The position numbers and the translations under genes are program-made. The notes beneath the pieces are model-generated. The model ran no database searches. It was not told where the DNA came from and worked only from the letters and a program-made list of their open reading frames with translations. From UBA9076 sp964418835 (GTDB lineage Bacteria; Bacillota_I; Bacilli_A; Erysipelotrichales; Erysipelotrichaceae), in assembly GCA_964418835.1 (NCBI GenBank), contig CAYQNJ010000014.1, positions 1-41,229 of the forward strand: a stretch of DNA of 41,229 bases. The letters are read 5' to 3'. Numbering within the stretch: the first letter of the stretch is position 1; the number at the start of each line of letters is the position of its first letter. Shown here in pieces: positions 8,296 through 17,376 of this stretch.

Positions 8296-9282
8296 TTTCA
8301 TTTCTATATATTTATTAATTTCATTTAAATACCCAGTATATAAGTTCTTTAAGTCTTCATAAGTGTTCATTCTGCTAGTTTGATTTTTAACTCTAGCATT
8401 ATAAGGCATACCTTGAATATACCAACTTGCTAAACCTCTCATTTGTTTCATCGCATATTTTTCACCTATTAAGTCACTTAACCTTTTAGCATGTGATAAT
8501 GCCATATTAATTCTATCTTCATAAGTCGCTTCTTCTATTTTCTCATTATTGAAATAAGAAACCAATTCCTTAATTAAAAATGGATTACCTATCGCAGCTC
8601 TACCAATCATAACTCCTTCACAACCAGTATATTCCATAACTTGTTTTGCTTTTTCAACACTATCTATATCACCATTAGCAATTACTGGAATACTTACAGC
8701 TTCTTTAACCTTTTTAATCCAATCATAATCAGTTTCACCTTCATACATTTGGCCTCTAGTTCTTCCATGAACTGCTATTGCTTTAACACCAACTTCTTCT
8801 AATCTTTTAGATAACTCAATACAGTTTATTGTTTCTTTAGTCCAACCTAACCTTATCTTTACACTTACAGGTAAACTAACTGCATCTACTACCGCCTTTG
8901 CAATACTAACAGCCTTATCTATATCCTTCATTAAAGCACTTCCAGAGTTAGATTTAATAATCTTTGTGACAGGACAACCCATATTAATATCAATAATGTC
9001 ACAATCTGTATTTTCTTCAATATACTTTGCAGCTTCAACCATTGTTTCTTCATCAGATCCAAATATCTGCATACTTAAAGGATGTTCATTTTCAAACATT
9101 CTAACCATTTCAATGGTTTTTTTACTTTTAAAATGAATTGCCTTATCACTAATCATCTCAGAATAAACTAGTCCTGCCCCAAATTCAAAACATATTGACC
9201 TAAAAGCACTATTACTAACCCCAGCCATAGGAGCTATAATTACTGGATTCTTTATTTCTACATCACCAATCTTTAATACCAC
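8293..9282 (-). CDS. dusB: tRNA-dihydrouridine synthase B
   Basis: FMN- and NADPH-dependent reduction of uridine to dihydrouridine in tRNA. It has 329 residues with a TIM-barrel: IIAPMAGVSNSAFR at 15-28, the catalytic cysteine C103 in DINMGCPVTKI, HGRTRGQMY around residue 175 and IANGDI near 200, ending in the small helical tRNA-binding domain. The start is GTG at 9282 (GTG GTA TTA AAG), with GGAG seven bases upstream, and it overlaps the end of hslO by 20 bp. Co-transcription with hslO and the GH2 gene upstream is likely; dusB next to hslO and lysS is the common Bacilli arrangement. Confidence 0.95.
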   Translation of the reverse strand: MVLKIGDVEIKNPVIIAPMAGVSNSAFRSICFEFGAGLVYSEMISDKAIHFKSKKTIEMVRMFENEHPLSMQIFGSDEETMVEAAKYIEENTDCDIIDINMGCPVTKIIKSNSGSALMKDIDKAVSIAKAVVDAVSLPVSVKIRLGWTKETINCIELSKRLEEVGVKAIAVHGRTRGQMYEGETDYDWIKKVKEAVSIPVIANGDIDSVEKAKQVMEYTGCEGVMIGRAAIGNPFLIKELVSYFNNEKIEEATYEDRINMALSHAKRLSDLIGEKYAMKQMRGLASWYIQGMPYNARVKNQTSRMNTYEDLKNLYTGYLNEINKYIEMK

Positions 9283-10150
9283 TTTTAAACTCCAATATAC
9301 TTCTTAATTCTTCTTCACTAAAGTTATATTCTGTATTACAAAATTCACATTTAATATGCGCACCATGGTCTTCATCTATCATTTCTTTTAAATCATTTAT
9401 TGCAAGAGTAGTTAAAGCACCTTTAAATCTATCCTTACTACAATCACAATTCCATCTAACTTCTTTTTTACCCAATATACTTACATCATCAAACAAACCA
9501 TTAACTATTTCTTCATTTGATAAACCTTCATCAATTAATGTAGAAATAGGTTTTAATGTTTTAGTAACTTCTTCAACTTTTTGTATTGTTTGTTCATCAT
9601 GATCAGGCATTAACTGAATCAACAATCCCCCTGCTGCTTTAATACTATAATCCACATCTACTAAAACCCCTACTGACACTACTGAAGGAGTTTGTTCACT
9701 TAATGCAAAGTAATATGCAAAGTCTTCACCTATTTCACCTGTTTGTAGTGCTACTTTACCAGTAAAAGAATCTTTCAAACCTAAATCTCTAGAAACTGTT
9801 AGATAACCATCTGTCCCTACAGCTAAACCTACCGCAAGTTTATTAGTATCATTGTACTTTAAATAAACCTCATTATTACCTACAAATCCTCTAACATCAC
9901 CATTACCCTTAGCCTCTACTAGTACTGTTCCAATAGGTCCACCACCATTTATCTGAGTCACAATCTTTTCATAATCACCTTTAAGCATAGAAGCCATAAT
10001 AGCACTTATAGATTCTACCCTACCTAGAGTAGCACTTGCTGTTGGCCATAAATCATGTTGTAATCTTGTTCTTTCTACTAATTCAGTAGAATTTAAAACA
10101 TATATCCTAACCTTATCATCTAACGCTGTCGCAATTAATAATTCATTCAT
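9263..10150 (-). CDS. hslO: Redox-switched chaperone Hsp33
   Basis: Holdase chaperone activated by oxidative unfolding in the cytoplasm. The 295 residues include the zinc/redox switch cysteines C235 and C237 (WNCDCSKDR) and C268 and C271 (IKCEFCNTEY), the standard CxC...CxxC arrangement. Motif GPIGTVLVEA (71-80) and the GGLLIQLMP strand (174-182) are typical. ATG 10150 overlaps the GH2 stop by eight bases (ATGAATGA), so translation is probably coupled to the glycosidase gene. dusB follows with overlap. Confidence 0.95.
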   Translation of the reverse strand: MNELLIATALDDKVRIYVLNSTELVERTRLQHDLWPTASATLGRVESISAIMASMLKGDYEKIVTQINGGGPIGTVLVEAKGNGDVRGFVGNNEVYLKYNDTNKLAVGLAVGTDGYLTVSRDLGLKDSFTGKVALQTGEIGEDFAYYFALSEQTPSVVSVGVLVDVDYSIKAAGGLLIQLMPDHDEQTIQKVEEVTKTLKPISTLIDEGLSNEEIVNGLFDDVSILGKKEVRWNCDCSKDRFKGALTTLAINDLKEMIDEDHGAHIKCEFCNTEYNFSEEELRSILEFKSGIKDW

Positions 10151-11876
10151 CTTTAATAACCTTCCTTATTCTTAAGTTGATAGCCGCAAGTCTTCTAGGA
10201 TTAATTTTTAACACTTTTCTATCATATGTTAATAATCCATTACATTCGTCTTCAACATCACTTAGTTGTGTATAAACACAACCACTTAAACCTTTAGAAA
10301 CACTAGGTAATATCTCATACCTATACAATCTAATAATAGAATCTTCTAATTCTTTTTTATTTTTAAACATTTTGTATCCATAAGGTTTCTTACCATCAAA
10401 ATGTTCTTTATCTAAGTAACTATAACCACCAAACTCACTTAAAAAACTTATACGATTATATTTATCTTCCTTATGATTATATTTTTTAAAATAAACATGT
10501 TTACTATCATAATCAGAAATACCTTGATCAAACCAACCACTCGCATGGTCTATTAATCTTGTTGAATCTATCTTATTTATAAAACCAACAACCTGTTTTG
10601 AATCAAATTGACCCCATCCTTCATTAAACGGAACCCATGTAATAATACTAGGATGATTATATAATGTAAGTATCATACTATTAAGTTCTTGATAAAACAT
10701 ATTTCTAGAATCTTCTTTTACTCTACCAAACTTTTTATAATCACTATCACTAACTTTAATTCCAAACATACCAAGTATTTGAGCTAAACTAATTAAATCA
10801 ATTGGTTTACCACCATTAGGCATATCTTGATAAACAAGTATTCCCATGATATCACATAAGTAATACCATCTTCTATTCTCTTGCTTAACATGCTTTCTAA
10901 TCATGTTAAAGCCTAACTCTTTTACAACTGCTATATCATACAACATACTCTCTTCATTTGGAAATGTATATAAACCATCACTAATATATCCTTGATCTAA
11001 TATCCCACTTACAAATATAGGTTTGTTGTTTAAATAAACCCTCTCATATCCCTTAGAATCTTTTTCTTTAGTAACCTTTCTCATACCAAAGTAAGATTTA
11101 ACCTTATCATCTTCTGTTTCAATTACTACATCATAAATAAAAGGATTGTCTAAACTCCACTCTATAAAACTATCAAAAGTATATTCAAAACTATTTTCAC
11201 TTGTAATAGTTCTTACGACTTGTTTTTGATTTTCAAATATAGAAATTATAGCTTGATTATAATCACCAACTAAACTAAAAATAATTTTATTTTCATCATA
11301 AACACTTGTAATAAATAAGTCTTGAATATAACCTTTATTCACATCTTCTAACCAAACACTTTGCCATATACCTGCAGTTGGCTTATACCATATTTCTTTA
11401 TGATTTAATCTTTGTTTACCATATGTATAAATACCCTTTTCACTAAAATCTATTACCTTTATTAATAAAACATTATCTATACTTATATAATCACTTACAT
11501 CAAAACTAAAAGGATTATATCCGCCTTCATTCTTACCCACAAAATGACCATTTAGATACACCCAACAAACTTGATCAACTGCCTCAAAATGCAATATTGT
11601 TTTTTCTTTTGTTTTATTGTATTTAAAAGATTTCCTATACCATAAATCTTCATCTGGCTTTAATACCCTTTCAACACCACTAAGTAATGATCCAACAGGA
11701 AAAGGAACTACTATCTCTTTCCAATTATTAGTTGTTTCTTTATTACTCTTAACAATTTGATATTGCCATATACCATTTATATTAATATAACTATCTCTTA
11801 CTAGATTTGGTCTAGGATACTCTTGAAGAGGTTTATCTCTATTAAGTTTTTCGCTAAATTTTGAATATAACTTCAT
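10143..11876 (-). CDS. Glycoside hydrolase family 2 (beta-galactosidase/glucuronidase-like)
   Basis: Retaining glycosidase of 577 residues. Order seen: jelly-roll sugar-binding domain (about 20-180, with WYRKSF and GGYNPFSFDVS), immunoglobulin-like domain (about 185-270) and a TIM barrel. E419 in WVPFNEGWGQFD is the acid/base and E481 in FLSEFGGYS the nucleophile of GH2; NMIRKHVK (324-331) is the usual substrate-pocket strand. The substrate cannot be told (beta-galactoside, beta-glucuronide or mannoside). No signal peptide, so it is cytoplasmic and acts on imported sugars. AGGAG lies 7 nt before ATG 11876. It is unusual that it overlaps hslO and so heads an operon of housekeeping genes. Confidence 0.9.
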   Translation of the reverse strand: MKLYSKFSEKLNRDKPLQEYPRPNLVRDSYININGIWQYQIVKSNKETTNNWKEIVVPFPVGSLLSGVERVLKPDEDLWYRKSFKYNKTKEKTILHFEAVDQVCWVYLNGHFVGKNEGGYNPFSFDVSDYISIDNVLLIKVIDFSEKGIYTYGKQRLNHKEIWYKPTAGIWQSVWLEDVNKGYIQDLFITSVYDENKIIFSLVGDYNQAIISIFENQKQVVRTITSENSFEYTFDSFIEWSLDNPFIYDVVIETEDDKVKSYFGMRKVTKEKDSKGYERVYLNNKPIFVSGILDQGYISDGLYTFPNEESMLYDIAVVKELGFNMIRKHVKQENRRWYYLCDIMGILVYQDMPNGGKPIDLISLAQILGMFGIKVSDSDYKKFGRVKEDSRNMFYQELNSMILTLYNHPSIITWVPFNEGWGQFDSKQVVGFINKIDSTRLIDHASGWFDQGISDYDSKHVYFKKYNHKEDKYNRISFLSEFGGYSYLDKEHFDGKKPYGYKMFKNKKELEDSIIRLYRYEILPSVSKGLSGCVYTQLSDVEDECNGLLTYDRKVLKINPRRLAAINLRIRKVIKDE

Positions 11877-12245
11877 ACATTTTCTCCTTTGATAAAACTA
11901 TTATAAATCATTTTACACATTAAAAGAATTCAAATGAAATAATGCAACTAAAGGTTGTCAAATAGTTTATAGTAATAAAATGATGTTTTGTCAGAATTCT
12001 TTTGGAGGTATAAATATAACACTAAAAGAAAACTTAAGAAAACTAAGAAACAAAAAAATATATCACAAGAAAAACTTGCGGAAATAAGTTATTATTTCTT
12101 CTAATTTCATCAATATGGATGGCATTAATTTAAAGTATAAAAATAATTATTCAATATCAAAAAAATGCAAAAATAGAATTTTTATATTGTTTAATACAAG
12201 CATTAATAATAAATCCTAAATATATGAATATAGTATTACACAAAC
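11877..12245. other. Intergenic region with GH2 promoter and decayed regulator
   Basis: About 370 bp without an intact gene. Minus-strand TATAAT at 11900-11905 is the likely -10 for the GH2 operon, with no good -35. On the plus strand TTGTCA (11955-11960), A/T-rich -10-like sequence near 11976 and a GGAGG at 12004-12008 precede a broken helix-turn-helix gene. A pair of AAAAGAATTC/GAATTCTTTT inverted repeats lies on either side of these signals. The stretch from 12105 to 12245 is AT-rich, with no reading frame I can assign. Confidence 0.5.
12016..12104 (+). pseudogene. Remnant of XRE-family helix-turn-helix regulator
   Basis: After GGAGG the frame reads (I)TLKENLRKLRNKK, where the start codon is ATA instead of ATG; one frame over it continues ISQEKLAEIS before stop codons. 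These two pieces together are the first helices of an XRE/Cro-type DNA-binding domain (consensus LKxNLRxLRKxxxISQExLAE). A lost start, a frameshift in an A-run and early stops show a decayed gene. It lies divergently from the GH2 gene, which it may once have regulated. Confidence 0.6.
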
Positions 12246-12271
12246 AAAAAGACTGATTAATCAGTCTTTTT
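12246..12271. terminator. Palindromic terminator after the TM1266-like gene
   Basis: Perfect 26-nt palindrome AAAAAGACTGATT/AATCAGTCTTTTT. The T-run on either strand makes it bidirectional. It terminates the hyd operon and overlaps the last codon of the TM1266-like gene. Confidence 0.85.
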
Positions 12272-12518
12272 ATAAGCTTGAATAAGCTGTTTTGGTTGTG
12301 ACTCCTTCGATTTTTCCAATCTTTCCTACAAGTGCATTTATTACATCACTTGGTGCATCTAATGCAATACTTATTACAGAAACACCTTTAGTAGTATTAG
12401 GGACACCCATTCTACCAATAATATAGTCTCCATATTCATGTAATACTGCATTTAACTCTTCTACTGCACTTTTTTGTTCGACGATTATTGCCGCAACTGC
12501 GATTCTATTTTCACTCAT
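12270..12518 (-). CDS. TM1266-like ACT-fold protein of hydrogenase loci
   Basis: An 82-residue protein of the TM1266 family, which is annotated as an iron-only hydrogenase system regulator because it co-occurs with hydEFG. It has the small ACT/ferredoxin-like fold pattern: RIAVAAIIVEQ strand, GDYIIGRMGVPNTTKGVSVISIALD in two pieces, and KIGKIEGVTTKTAYS at the end. It is last in the order hydE-hydF-TM1266, 49 bp after hydF. The molecular role of the family is poorly known; a nickel-responsive NikR-like C-terminal domain shares the fold, so a ligand sensor without a DNA-binding domain is plausible. Confidence 0.85.
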   Translation of the reverse strand: MSENRIAVAAIIVEQKSAVEELNAVLHEYGDYIIGRMGVPNTTKGVSVISIALDAPSDVINALVGKIGKIEGVTTKTAYSSL

Positions 12519-12567
12519 ATTATCACCATCTCCATAATTATATTATAGACAATTACAATACTTTATT

Positions 12568-13734
12568 CTATAAATCCTTAAATAATTCTATACTTCTATC
12601 CAGAATTTTATTCATATACGCAATAGTTATTCCATAGTTAGTAAAAGGAACATTGCTATCTATAGCACACTTCATTCTATAAGTAACTTCTCTTTCATTT
12701 AACATACAACCACCACAATGAATAATTAAAGAATACTTAGAAAGATCATCTGGATAATTACTACCAGAAACTGTTTCAATAATTATATTCTTTTTTGTAT
12801 ACTCTTTTAACCATCTAGGTATTTTAACACTACCTATATCATCACATTGTTTATGGTGAGTACATCCTTCACTTATTAATACAATATCATTATCTTTTAA
12901 ATTCTCTATGCTTCTAACACCTTTAACTGCAGTAGATAAAAAACCTTTATACCTTGCCATAAGAATAGAAAATGAAGTAAGTAAAATATCATTAGGCACA
13001 TCTTTTGAAACTTTTTTAAAAGCTTGAGAATCAGTAATAACTAATTTTGGTTTATCTTTTAACTTACTTAATGTTTCTTTAATCTTATCATCTTGGATAA
13101 CAATACTAATACCATTGATATCTAATATATCTCTAAGGGTTTGTACTTGAGGAAGTATTAATCTACCCTTAGGTGCACTAGAATCAATAGGAGTTACTAA
13201 TACTATTACATCATCACTACTTATTAAATCAGATACTATCTTCTTATCATCAAACTTAATTAATCTAGCAATCTTTTCTTTTAACTCTTCAATCCCATCC
13301 TTAGTTACACTACTAACACTAATATTTACATTATCAATTACTTTAATATCAGACTTATTATTCACTATTAAATAAGGTATTTCCTTCTTATTAAAAATAT
13401 CTATCATTTCTTTATCAATATTAGTAATACCATTATCATCAATTACTAATATTGCAATATCACTCTTATTTAATATTTGTTTTGTTCTTTTTACCCTTAA
13501 TAAACCTAATTCACCCTCATCATCAATTCCAGGTGTATCTATTATTACCACAGGACCTAAAGGTAATAGTTCCATTGATTTAAAAACAGGATCTGTAGTA
13601 GTTCCCTTTACATCAGAAACTATTGATATCTCTTGATTAGTAATTACATTAACTAAACTAGATTTACCTACATTTCTTTTCCCAAAAAAAGCAATGTGCA
13701 CTCTATTTGAACTTGGTGTATTATTTAGTGTCAT
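12568..13734 (-). CDS. hydF: [FeFe]-hydrogenase H-cluster maturation GTPase HydF
   Basis: Scaffold GTPase that assembles the 2Fe subcluster and delivers it to hydrogenase. The 388 residues carry a P-loop GKRNVGKS (18-25), a G3 motif DTPG (66-69) and a G4-like NNKSD (125-129), a dimerisation domain, and the [4Fe-4S]-binding C-terminal motif: C291 in CTHH plus H339-C340 and C343 in HCGGC, which matches the family pattern CxHx(46-53)HCxxC. It lies 48 bp after hydE. hydG and the hydrogenase itself are not in the window, so they must be elsewhere if the system works. Confidence 0.95.
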   Translation of the reverse strand: MTLNNTPSSNRVHIAFFGKRNVGKSSLVNVITNQEISIVSDVKGTTTDPVFKSMELLPLGPVVIIDTPGIDDEGELGLLRVKRTKQILNKSDIAILVIDDNGITNIDKEMIDIFNKKEIPYLIVNNKSDIKVIDNVNISVSSVTKDGIEELKEKIARLIKFDDKKIVSDLISSDDVIVLVTPIDSSAPKGRLILPQVQTLRDILDINGISIVIQDDKIKETLSKLKDKPKLVITDSQAFKKVSKDVPNDILLTSFSILMARYKGFLSTAVKGVRSIENLKDNDIVLISEGCTHHKQCDDIGSVKIPRWLKEYTKKNIIIETVSGSNYPDDLSKYSLIIHCGGCMLNEREVTYRMKCAIDSNVPFTNYGITIAYMNKILDRSIELFKDL

Positions 13735-13782
13735 AAATATTCTTCTCCCTTCTTAAATATATTATATCTTATATAATGTGAC

Positions 13783-14817
13783 TCATCCTATATAATCTCC
13801 TCTTTCAATCACTATGTCATAACCTATTGATTTAATATCCTCAACAAGTAATCTTAAATTTTCCGCAGCCTCTAAATTAGAACTTAATTTATTATCATAT
13901 AACATATATTTTTCTCTAACATTTCTAGGAGATAAGTTAGGCATTATAACATTACAACCTACCTTTATACCCATACTTCTACCATTACTATCAACACTAC
14001 CTAATGCTGTAGTAGAAGGTAATAAAACACTTGGCAGTAATAATCTAACGATAGCCAATACAACTAAAGTTAATTCAACATCACCTGAAGGCTCATCTTT
14101 AAAAGGTGTATCATGATGAGAGATAAATGGTCCTATACCAACCATTTCTGGATTAAACTCTTTTAAAAATAATAAATCCTCTACAATATTATCAATACTT
14201 TGAAATGGAGAGCCAATCATTATTCCTGCACCTGTTTGAAAACCAATTTCCTTTAAATCATATAAACATCTTTTTCTATTTTTAATAGTTAATTCTTTTG
14301 GGTGTAGTTTACTATAATGTTCATTATTAATAGATTCATGTCTTAACAAATATCTATTAGCACCAGCATTATAAATCTTCGTATAACTTTCTTTGCTTCT
14401 TTCCCCAAGAGAAATAGTAATTGCACAATCAGGATATGTTCTTCTTAAAATACTAATTATTTCTACTAATAATTCATCATTAAAGTAAGGATCTTCTCCT
14501 CCTTGTAAAACAAATGTTCTAAACCCTATATCATAACCTTCTTTAGCACATTCATATATTTCTTCTTTTGATAATCTATATCTACTTACATTCTTATTAC
14601 TATTTCTAATACCACAGTAAAAACAATCATTCTTGCAATAGTTTGAAATTTCTATTAAACCTCTTATATAAACCTTATTACCATAAACTCTTTTTCTTAC
14701 TTCTATCGATTTTTCAAAAAGGTATTCTTTTACATCTTTAAAATTACTTAATAATGTTTTTAAATCCTCTTTACTAAGGTTATGAGTATTATATAGTTTA
14801 TCAACAATTGTTTTCAT
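13783..14817 (-). CDS. hydE: [FeFe]-hydrogenase maturase HydE (radical SAM)
   Basis: Radical S-adenosylmethionine enzyme acting in synthesis of the H-cluster 2Fe unit. The first [4Fe-4S] motif is C61, C65, C68 in NYCKNDCFYCGIR (CxxxCxxC), followed by FVLQGGEDPYF, a TIM barrel and the BATS-type C-terminal part (TTALGSVDSNGR, GCNVIMPNLSP). I choose ATG 14817 (344 residues) because GGAG lies 6 nt before it; an upstream in-frame ATG at 14841 has no ribosome site and lies inside the hairpin at 14836-14858. Distinguished from the related PylB and BioB by the hydF partner. Confidence 0.94.
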   Translation of the reverse strand: MKTIVDKLYNTHNLSKEDLKTLLSNFKDVKEYLFEKSIEVRKRVYGNKVYIRGLIEISNYCKNDCFYCGIRNSNKNVSRYRLSKEEIYECAKEGYDIGFRTFVLQGGEDPYFNDELLVEIISILRRTYPDCAITISLGERSKESYTKIYNAGANRYLLRHESINNEHYSKLHPKELTIKNRKRCLYDLKEIGFQTGAGIMIGSPFQSIDNIVEDLLFLKEFNPEMVGIGPFISHHDTPFKDEPSGDVELTLVVLAIVRLLLPSVLLPSTTALGSVDSNGRSMGIKVGCNVIMPNLSPRNVREKYMLYDNKLSSNLEAAENLRLLVEDIKSIGYDIVIERGDYIG

Positions 14818-14818
14818 T

Positions 14819-14926
14819 CTTTCTCCAAAATAAAACCTCATGCAAGAAATACATGAGGCTTGTACAATCTTGCGACTTTTGACTTAGGAAAGCTTTGTCA
14901 TTAGAACACTTTACAACCTAATTATA
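14819..14926 (-). promoter_or_regulatory. hydE leader with promoter and terminator-like hairpin
   Basis: On the minus strand a -10 TATAAT (14921-14926) is followed by about 80 nt of leader, then a 7-bp hairpin CCTCATG/CATGAGG (14836-14858) with a run TTTTATTTT at 14827-14835, and then directly the GGAG and start of hydE. GCAAGA in the leader (14868-14873) is complementary to TCTTGC in the hairpin (14842-14847), so an alternative fold can open the terminator. Upstream, TTAGG/CCTAA and TTGT/ACAA can nest. It looks like an attenuator or riboswitch of no class I recognise; the hairpin could also simply be the terminator of the preceding gene. Confidence 0.45.
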
Positions 14927-14940
14927 TATCAATAATATTT

Positions 14941-17376
14941 TTAAATAAATAAATTCATATCTGAATTGTCACTATCATTCAACATAGTCGCAACTCCACC
15001 TATTTCAACACCATCAATTAACTCTTCTTTTGTAATACCCATAACATCCATTGACATCTGGCATGCGACCATCTTAACTCCAGATTCTTGAGCTTCTATA
15101 ATTAATTCTTCTAATGATGAGATACCCTTATTCTTCATAACACCCCTCATCATTTTAGAACCCATTCCACCAAAGTTCATCTTTGATAAGGATAGTTTAT
15201 TAGAACCCTTTGGCAACATTATTCCAAACATTTTACTTATTAAATCTTTCTTAACAGTTGGTGGGTTTGATTTTCTTAAAATACTTAATCCCCAAAAAGT
15301 AAAGAACATGTTTACCTTATTACCCATAGCCACAGCACCATTAGCGATAATAAATGAGGCAATTGCTTTATCTAAATCACCATCGAATACTATCATGGTT
15401 TTTTCTTTTACAACGTCTTTACTAGGTTTAATACTTAAAACTTCACCTTTCTTTATTACTGCCTTATAAACACCTTTACTATCTTCTTTTGAAATTAAAA
15501 TATTACCAGTGTTATTACACCAACTTTCAATATCTCTAATAAAACCAGGATCAGTTGCTTTTACACTAACAACATCTCCAGGGTTTAAATCACTCATACT
15601 CTTTGAAACACTTACAATTGGGCCTGGACAACTTAAACCACAAACATCTAAATCTATTTCATTTGTGCTGTTACTGGGAAGTTTGTCTTGGTCTACATGT
15701 ACTTCAACTACATCTTTCTCTTTATCATAAGTCATGTCTTGATAAGTTCTATAACCACCAAGTAAGTTTCTAGCATCATAACCATCTTGTTTTAATATTC
15801 TTTCAGCAATATATCCTCTAATACCAACAGCACAGTGAATTACATATTTCTTAGATTTATCTAACTTAGAATATTCATCTCTAAATATAGTAAGAGGTAT
15901 ATTTATTGAACCTTCTATTCTTCCATTATCATTTTCTATTTTTTCTCTAACATCAATTAACACATAATCATTCTTGTTTTCAACATAATCTTTATATGAA
16001 ATAACATCAGTTAGCTTTTCAATAATATCACTAGCCATATATCCAGCCATATTTACTGGATCTTTAGCACTTGAATAAGGAGGGGCATATGATAACTCTA
16101 GTCTAGTTAGATCATAAATAGTTCCTTTAAAATGTATTGTAGAAGCTATTGTATCTATTCTCTTATCTACTCCATCATATCCTACAATTTGTCCTCCAAA
16201 TACCTTAGCATCTTCTAATGAAAATAATAGTTTTAATGTTAGTGGTGTAGAACCCGGATAATATCCAGCATGAGAAACTGGATGTATTAGTGCATAAGCA
16301 TAATCCTTGTTATAAACAAGACCCCTAGCTTGAAGTGATTTTTCATTTTCTCCAGTATTAGCAACAGTCAAATCAAATACTTTAGCTACGCTAGTACCAA
16401 TACTTCCTTCATATTTTTCTTCTTTTAACCCTAGTATATTAGCAGCAACTGCTCTACCTTGTTTGTTTGCTGGACCAGCTAAAGGTATCATAGTTTTCAA
16501 GTTAGAAACCTTGTTTGTGACTTCAATCATATCACCAATAGCATATATATTAGGATCACTAGTTCTCATGTACTCATCAACGATAACACCACCTCTTTGG
16601 TTAACTTCAATACCTGATTCTTTTACAAATCCTGTATTTGGTCTAACACCTATAGATAGCAATGTCATGTCTGTACTTACACTTCTTCCATCAGTTAAAA
16701 CAACTGTTTTACCATTATCAATTATCTTATCTACTCCAACACCTAACATTAAGTTAAGACCTTTATGTTCAATATGGTTTTCAACAAGTTTTGCCATATC
16801 TTTATCTAATGGTGGCATTACTTGATTCGCAAATTCTACTAAAGTAACTTCAATACCTCTTTCATGAAGGTTTTCAGCCATCTCTAAACCAATAAACCCT
16901 CCTCCAGCTACTACAGCTTTTTTAGGATTGTTTTCTTTTATATAATTATAAATTCTATCTGTGTCTGAAATATTCCATAAAGTAAATACATTATCATTAT
17001 CTTTACCTTCCATATTAGGTACAAATGGTGTTGAACCAGTAGATAATAATAAAGTGTCATAACTTTCACTATATTCCTTACCATCTTTTTGTCTTACTAA
17101 AACATTTTTATTTTCTTTATCAATTTTTATAACTTCAGAAAAGTTTCTAATATCAATCTTATATTTAGATTCGATTGATTTAATATCAGATACAAATAAA
17201 GAATCTCTGTTTTTAATTACTCCACCAATATAGTAAGGTAATCCACAGTTTGCGAAAGAAACATATTCACCTTTTTCAAATAGAATTATTTGTGCTTCTT
17301 CATTTAATCTTCTAAGTCTTGCGACAGCGGTAGCACCACCAGCAACTCCACCAACTACAATAATTTTTTTACTCAT
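14941..17376 (-). CDS. CoA-disulfide reductase-like FAD protein fused to rhodanese, TusA and DsrE
   Basis: Four domains in 811 residues. FAD/NAD(P)H disulfide oxidoreductase (1-445): VVGGVAGGATA dinucleotide motif, redox C44 in FANCGLPYY, second NAD motif AVVAGGGFIGLE, FAD motif IYAIGDM (278-283). Rhodanese (about 460-550) with C515 in HCAVGIRG. TusA-like (about 575-645) with C583 in CGLSCPGP. DsrE/F-like (660-811) with C772 in VACQMSMD. Together these can reduce and relay sulfane sulfur or persulfides (CoA-persulfide, polysulfide). I start at ATG 17376 (7 nt after GAGGAG) rather than at in-frame ATGs at 17379, 17382 or 17403. It overlaps the ArsR gene by 8 bp. The exact substrate is unknown. 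Confidence 0.9.
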   Translation of the reverse strand: MSKKIIVVGGVAGGATAVARLRRLNEEAQIILFEKGEYVSFANCGLPYYIGGVIKNRDSLFVSDIKSIESKYKIDIRNFSEVIKIDKENKNVLVRQKDGKEYSESYDTLLLSTGSTPFVPNMEGKDNDNVFTLWNISDTDRIYNYIKENNPKKAVVAGGGFIGLEMAENLHERGIEVTLVEFANQVMPPLDKDMAKLVENHIEHKGLNLMLGVGVDKIIDNGKTVVLTDGRSVSTDMTLLSIGVRPNTGFVKESGIEVNQRGGVIVDEYMRTSDPNIYAIGDMIEVTNKVSNLKTMIPLAGPANKQGRAVAANILGLKEEKYEGSIGTSVAKVFDLTVANTGENEKSLQARGLVYNKDYAYALIHPVSHAGYYPGSTPLTLKLLFSLEDAKVFGGQIVGYDGVDKRIDTIASTIHFKGTIYDLTRLELSYAPPYSSAKDPVNMAGYMASDIIEKLTDVISYKDYVENKNDYVLIDVREKIENDNGRIEGSINIPLTIFRDEYSKLDKSKKYVIHCAVGIRGYIAERILKQDGYDARNLLGGYRTYQDMTYDKEKDVVEVHVDQDKLPSNSTNEIDLDVCGLSCPGPIVSVSKSMSDLNPGDVVSVKATDPGFIRDIESWCNNTGNILISKEDSKGVYKAVIKKGEVLSIKPSKDVVKEKTMIVFDGDLDKAIASFIIANGAVAMGNKVNMFFTFWGLSILRKSNPPTVKKDLISKMFGIMLPKGSNKLSLSKMNFGGMGSKMMRGVMKNKGISSLEELIIEAQESGVKMVACQMSMDVMGITKEELIDGVEIGGVATMLNDSDNSDMNLFI

